NCBI RefSeq assembly: GCF_022024175.1
Contig: NZ_CP091794.1
Location: 2,356,001-2,420,000, forward strand
Direction of reading: 5' to 3'
Length of the DNA stretch: 64,000 bases
Source of the DNA: Prevotella communis
GTDB lineage: Bacteria; Bacteroidota; Bacteroidia; Bacteroidales; Bacteroidaceae
Shown: in pieces, positions 60,299 through 64,000 of the stretch
Layout: each line of letters opens with the position of its first letter
Position numbering within the stretch: position 1 is the stretch's first letter
The notes under the pieces: generated by a model
Told to the model about the DNA's origin: nothing
What the model saw: only the letters and a program-made list of their open reading frames with translations
Databases searched by the model: none
Program-made: the position numbers and the translations under genes

Positions 60299-63200
60299 TC
60301 ACTCACACGCACGCACCAGCCAACCTATTTGCGGCGTCAGCATATTGTTTTTCTCGTCGTCCAAGGCACCGATAAAGCCAGACATCAGTTCCATGGGTGT
60401 CTCACTGAGCGTGGCTCCTGTGATGGGGTCGATGACACGATACTTAAACTCTACGCGCACAAACTCTGCAGGCATACTCTTGGTATAGGGCACCCTGTCG
60501 AGCGTGTATCCGTCTTCCGTGGGGAAGAATTTCAGAATCCAACCATCGAGTTCTGTGGGCTTGTCTGCCGAACAAGGACGGGCGCTTGCAAACTCATCCA
60601 CCCGCTGTTTCTTCACCATCTCCTGCCAGAACCTCTGATTGGGGTTACCCTCGGCCGTCTTGATAAACTCGTTGAGGATAGGCTCCAAGGTTTGCGTCCA
60701 CCCGCTGAGCCCATACTGTCCCAGTTTCTGCGTCTTGCTGAGCACCGCGCGCCAGTCGTCGGGCGTGCCCTGCAGGGTGACGCTGGGGATGCCGCAACCT
60801 ATTCGGCCAGCCAGGTAGTTGAAGTACGACTTCATGCTCTCCATCAGCGTTATCTGTGAGGCGATGCGCTCCACGGGCGTCGTCGTTGAGAAGTCGGCCG
60901 CGATGGTCTTTGCCACCTCCCCCTTCGTATGAAGCTCTATCTGCTTCGAAAAATCGTTCAGCAGCTTGCTCCAGTCGGCCTTGCCCGACAACAGGTCATC
61001 CTTGGTCATAACCATCAGGTCCTGCTTACCCTCGTGATAGACCAGTTGCGAGCGCAGTTCCTCGCTGTGAGCATTCACATAGCGGGCAAAGCCCTGACTA
61101 ATCAGTAGCCACATCATATCGGGCGACAGTGTGACGCTCTTGTGCTCGGCATAGGCCTTCACCATGCACTGGTAGAAAGCATCTTTCACTACGATTCGCA
61201 GGTTCTGGGCATCAGCAAAGCTCAGCGCCACCACATGCTGGTCTTCTACCTTGACGCCATCCTGACCGAGCAGATACTGAGCAGCCAACCTACCATCATA
61301 GTGGGCCACCACTTTTTTCTCCAAAGCCTTCAGGTTCTCGTCCACCTTAAACGTGATGCTCTTCGGCTGATTCTTCTTTGCACGCTTTTGCTTGATGATC
61401 GGCGCAATCTGCGAGGCTGGCACAACATACGCTGTATTATCTTCCACCTCGTCAATCTTAATCATTATGCCCTCGAAGTCTTCCATATTTATCTTTCCAG
61501 TCACCTCCCTATGGGGTATGGGCAGTCCATTCTTGCGATTGCGCGCCATGACCTTGACATCGCGAAGTGTGATAGAAGACTTCAGATGAATCGTTATCGC
61601 AGAATCTAGAATCTGAATATTCTCTTGCGTCACATAGCCTAAACATTCAGCATACAGTTTATCCTTATCACGAGGCAACCAAAAAGAGAAACGTCCTTTT
61701 GAGTCTGTTGGGGCGCCAGCGCCTTCACCATACACTCCAACCCACACATCACTTATTGGCTTTTCTTTTTCATCTAACACGACACCCGACACATGACGCA
61801 GATACTTTTGTCTTTCAGGATGCTGACCAACGTAGGTATCACTAAGTGTATCTACTACAGTTTGAAACTCCCAAAGCTGGCATGCCTTATCGTAACCCGA
61901 ATACCATTTTGCGCCATAAGGACTCCATTGACGAATTTGGCTCACCAACAATCCACACTGGTGATAGTATTGTTTAGGTCGGTGACGGATTTGTTTACAC
62001 AAAGAGTCATGCAACTGATGTTTGTTGACCACAATGATTAAAGAATCAGATTTAAATTGAATTGGCCTCATCGCTTCATTCATGTCTGTCAGACACTTCC
62101 TTAACGTTGACTCTGCCAACAAGGAATCTCTACGAACAGCATCATTAGAGCAAACACTCTCCACCAACTTTTTGTTAAACGTTACAAAAGGATTTATGCC
62201 ATTTGGTGCACTCACACGTAACTCGCCATAAGATATTTCACAAGTTCTATTATCCAGGAGGAAAGCCTTTTTCTTATCCCCACTTTTAATGGCATCCTTC
62301 CAAAATGAGTTCAAGTCATGCATCTGTTTATCCGTAATAGGCATCGAATAGGTCTTCACCTTTACTTTCCTCATACTCTTCGGATGCTTACGACGTACAA
62401 TCTTTAATTTTCCATTCGCATCTTTTTCCGTTTTATACAAAGCTTTACGAGCTGTCCACCATATATTCGTATCAGCCTGACAGTAAATGAGAGCATGAGC
62501 GATAGAGTCATAACACAATGACCACTCCTTCGACCGTGAGGGCTCACATCCCAAGCCAAATGTCGCATGTTTAGGCATCAAAAGGCGTGCCCTGACCTTA
62601 TTATATAATTCATATTGTCTATGCTTTTCTTTCCATGATTCAGATGCACTATCTATAGGTATCTGCAATCGTTCTGCAAGTTTCCGACCCTCCTCATAGT
62701 TCAACATTAACAAGTAGTTGCCAATAGAGTCAGAACCAATAATCTTCACATCACTCACTCCTTTCTCTGAGCGTTGACTAGTTGGATGAAGTACTATTTC
62801 TGACGAATTGGGAACGATTTTCAGACCTGCTATGCGGCCCTGTAATTGTTCCTTTGTTAGTCCTTCAAGTCCCTCGAACTTACTCATATCTATCTTACCA
62901 TGATCACGACCTACCAGAATCTTTGGATCGCTCTTTTTCTCATAGGCCTTCACCTTGGCAATGAGGCTGTCGGGAAGGGTCTTTATAGGTTTTGTGGTAA
63001 TCTCAATCACGCCATTCCAGCCCTGACGACCATAGACGGCAGTGGCTGTAGCATCTTTCAGCACTCGGATAGACTCAACGGTCTGTCCTTCCAAACGGAG
63101 TATCCTCAGGAAATCTTTATCCGTGGCATGCTTTAAGACTTCATCATCAAGTCTCAAATTAAGTGCCTCACCATTCAGCACAATGAGTGGAGAATCGTCA

Positions 63201-63832
63201 CCAGAAGAAGACATTTCCGATGTTCCACGAAGACGCACGTTATTGCCTGAGCCCAGATTTCCTGCATTCTCAACAACATCCAGTCCTGCAATGCGACCCT
63301 GCAGAGCTTCATCGATACTTGTATAGCCAAGCCCTTCATACTCGCGCATCTCTATTCGACGGGGTGTACCAGAGGGACGAACCTCCTCTTCACGGTCATC
63401 ATCGATACCCGTCATTCTGTTTGAATCACTGTTCTGTTCATAGGACTTCACCTGAGCGATCAACTGAGCAGACGGCACCTTCACAATATCTTTCTTCGCA
63501 GTTTCTTCTGCTGTCGTTTCTTCTGCTGTCGTTTCCTCTGCTGTCGTTTCCTCTGCTGTCGTTTCCTCTGCTGTCGTTTCCTCGATGACACCTTCCGCTA
63601 TCATGGTCTGAGCCGTAAGCAGAGGCTCCTCGGCCAACTCATCCTTCATGTTCAGCACAAACAGCAGGAGCAGCGATGCGGCAATGCCGATACCACCCAA
63701 CCATATATATAATGGGCGACGACTCTTCTTGGGCGCAGCCTCCTCCTTGTTGATGACCTCGCTCTCAAACTTTGCCCATTCGTCATTGACATCGGGCATA
63801 CCAATCTTCTTATCGATATCTTCTGTTTTCAT
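60299..63832 (-). CDS. Membrane fusion protein with SusC-plug-like modules and DUF4419 (sigma-linked)
   Basis: 1177 residues from ATG 63832, one base after the sigma stop codon. Order: cytoplasmic tail 1-40; one membrane helix 41-60; Glu/Thr-rich linker 84-111 made of (ETTAE)5; plug-like domain 119-282 (SIDEALQGRIAGLDVV, LRGTSEM, SIRVLKDATATAVYG, GVIEITTK, the SusC plug pattern); a second, shorter plug-like segment 285-345 (KEQLQGRIAGLKIV); a long unassigned segment 380-675; a carboxypeptidase-regulatory-like domain 678-760; a short linker with a third related motif (GKINMEDFEG, 779-788); and DUF4419 about 880-1170 (HKSVTLSPDMMWLLISQGFARYVNAHSEEL). No barrel is present, so it cannot itself be a TonB-dependent channel. 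By its place behind an ECF sigma gene it may be an anti-sigma-type sensor. Confidence 0.72.
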   Translation of the reverse strand: MKTEDIDKKIGMPDVNDEWAKFESEVINKEEAAPKKSRRPLYIWLGGIGIAASLLLLFVLNMKDELAEEPLLTAQTMIAEGVIEETTAEETTAEETTAEETTAEETTAEETAKKDIVKVPSAQLIAQVKSYEQNSDSNRMTGIDDDREEEVRPSGTPRRIEMREYEGLGYTSIDEALQGRIAGLDVVENAGNLGSGNNVRLRGTSEMSSSGDDSPLIVLNGEALNLRLDDEVLKHATDKDFLRILRLEGQTVESIRVLKDATATAVYGRQGWNGVIEITTKPIKTLPDSLIAKVKAYEKKSDPKILVGRDHGKIDMSKFEGLEGLTKEQLQGRIAGLKIVPNSSEIVLHPTSQRSEKGVSDVKIIGSDSIGNYLLMLNYEEGRKLAERLQIPIDSASESWKEKHRQYELYNKVRARLLMPKHATFGLGCEPSRSKEWSLCYDSIAHALIYCQADTNIWWTARKALYKTEKDANGKLKIVRRKHPKSMRKVKVKTYSMPITDKQMHDLNSFWKDAIKSGDKKKAFLLDNRTCEISYGELRVSAPNGINPFVTFNKKLVESVCSNDAVRRDSLLAESTLRKCLTDMNEAMRPIQFKSDSLIIVVNKHQLHDSLCKQIRHRPKQYYHQCGLLVSQIRQWSPYGAKWYSGYDKACQLWEFQTVVDTLSDTYVGQHPERQKYLRHVSGVVLDEKEKPISDVWVGVYGEGAGAPTDSKGRFSFWLPRDKDKLYAECLGYVTQENIQILDSAITIHLKSSITLRDVKVMARNRKNGLPIPHREVTGKINMEDFEGIMIKIDEVEDNTAYVVPASQIAPIIKQKRAKKNQPKSITFKVDENLKALEKKVVAHYDGRLAAQYLLGQDGVKVEDQHVVALSFADAQNLRIVVKDAFYQCMVKAYAEHKSVTLSPDMMWLLISQGFARYVNAHSEELRSQLVYHEGKQDLMVMTKDDLLSGKADWSKLLNDFSKQIELHTKGEVAKTIAADFSTTTPVERIASQITLMESMKSYFNYLAGRIGCGIPSVTLQGTPDDWRAVLSKTQKLGQYGLSGWTQTLEPILNEFIKTAEGNPNQRFWQEMVKKQRVDEFASARPCSADKPTELDGWILKFFPTEDGYTLDRVPYTKSMPAEFVRVEFKYRVIDPITGATLSETPMELMSGFIGALDDEKNNMLTPQIGWLVRACE
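63506..63583. repeat. 15-bp tandem repeat encoding (ETTAE)5
   Basis: Five near-perfect units of CTGCTGTCGTTTCCT, in frame. Unit number can change by slippage without breaking the reading frame, altering the linker length between the membrane helix and the plug domain. Confidence 0.85.
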
Positions 63833-63833
63833 G

Positions 63834-64000
63834 TTACTTTGCAATTTTAAGGGTTTGTCTGATTTTTGCCAAAGACCGAGTGACGTGCTTGTTCACGGCC
63901 GACGCACTGATACCCAGCACCGTAGCCGTTTCCTCGTAAGTCATCTCGTCATCATAGTGCAGTTGCAGCACCCGCCTGTCCTGCTCCGTGAGGTTTGCTT
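63834..64000 (-). CDS. ECF sigma factor, C-terminal part
   Basis: Runs off the right edge; the last 55 residues are visible. Sigma region 4: LTEQDRRVLQLHYDDEMTYE with the HTH VLGISASAVNKHVTRSL. Its stop codon TAA is one base from the ATG of the membrane fusion protein, a typical sigma/anti-sigma coupling. Confidence 0.85.
   Translation of the reverse strand, partial: ANLTEQDRRVLQLHYDDEMTYEETATVLGISASAVNKHVTRSLAKIRQTLKIAK

Noticed and set aside
63506..63583. Tandem repeats as a CRISPR array
   Set aside because: No spacers; 15-bp units are contiguous, in frame and translated.

Overview
The window reads as chromosomal DNA of a Prevotella-like member of the Bacteroidales (gut or rumen type). 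Reasons: almost every well-placed promoter is the Bacteroidota form, TTTG then about 20 nt then TAnnTTTG; there is a parA-parB-DUF5683-MltD-SpoT operon, a DUF4492-cydA-cydB operon, a serine palmitoyltransferase, a PorE-type lipoprotein, a 'smalltalk' mini-protein, and secreted enzymes for plant polysaccharide (GH2, GH43, GH98, CE8). Species is not decided from sequence alone.

Layout. 1-5000: the start of a propeller-type sensor, tRNA-Pro, serine palmitoyltransferase divergent from a lipid kinase, a small Cys-rich membrane protein, tRNA-Cys and an rRNA methyltransferase. 5000-18400: secreted GH2 and GH43 glycosidases, a DUF6249/ECF-sigma/DUF5056-like operon, porE, topB, a cytidylate-kinase-like gene and a secreted esterase. 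18450-26300: an accessory region with a complete-looking IS110 element, a type III restriction-modification operon with a long structured leader, and a candidate small RNA. 26300-32830: an accessory island with a HIRAN-like protein and its partner, an orphan HicB, an M15 peptidase, an ATPase-like protein, a CHC2/Toprim primase-like protein, an HU-like protein and smalltalk. 32900-41970: cytochrome bd oxidase, then a TolC/HlyD/ABC-permease export operon. 42000-64000: a GH98 enzyme, the parAB-to-SpoT operon with a pectinesterase, merR/alaS, nadB, a PBP4-type carboxypeptidase, an outer-membrane barrel, cdsA, and an ECF sigma factor with a very unusual downstream membrane fusion protein.

The most interesting points are these. 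(1) For the IS110 element, the left-end RNA folds into two bulged stem-loops whose loop sequences match the sequences flanking the insertion in the way expected of a bridge RNA. Joining the predicted ends also rebuilds a perfect promoter with exactly 20 nt spacing. (2) A roughly 105-bp paired-palindrome repeat sits in frame inside two unrelated genes (rsmF and an ECF sigma gene), with half or decayed copies in topB and a primase gene, always between domains. Other short repeat words lie in frame in cydA, cydB, the GH2 gene and the primase. (3) The restriction-modification leader holds three segments that can form mutually exclusive hairpins. (4) The sigma-linked fusion joins a short cytoplasmic tail, one membrane helix, a 15-bp tandem-repeat linker, SusC-plug-like modules, a carboxypeptidase-regulatory-like domain and DUF4419.
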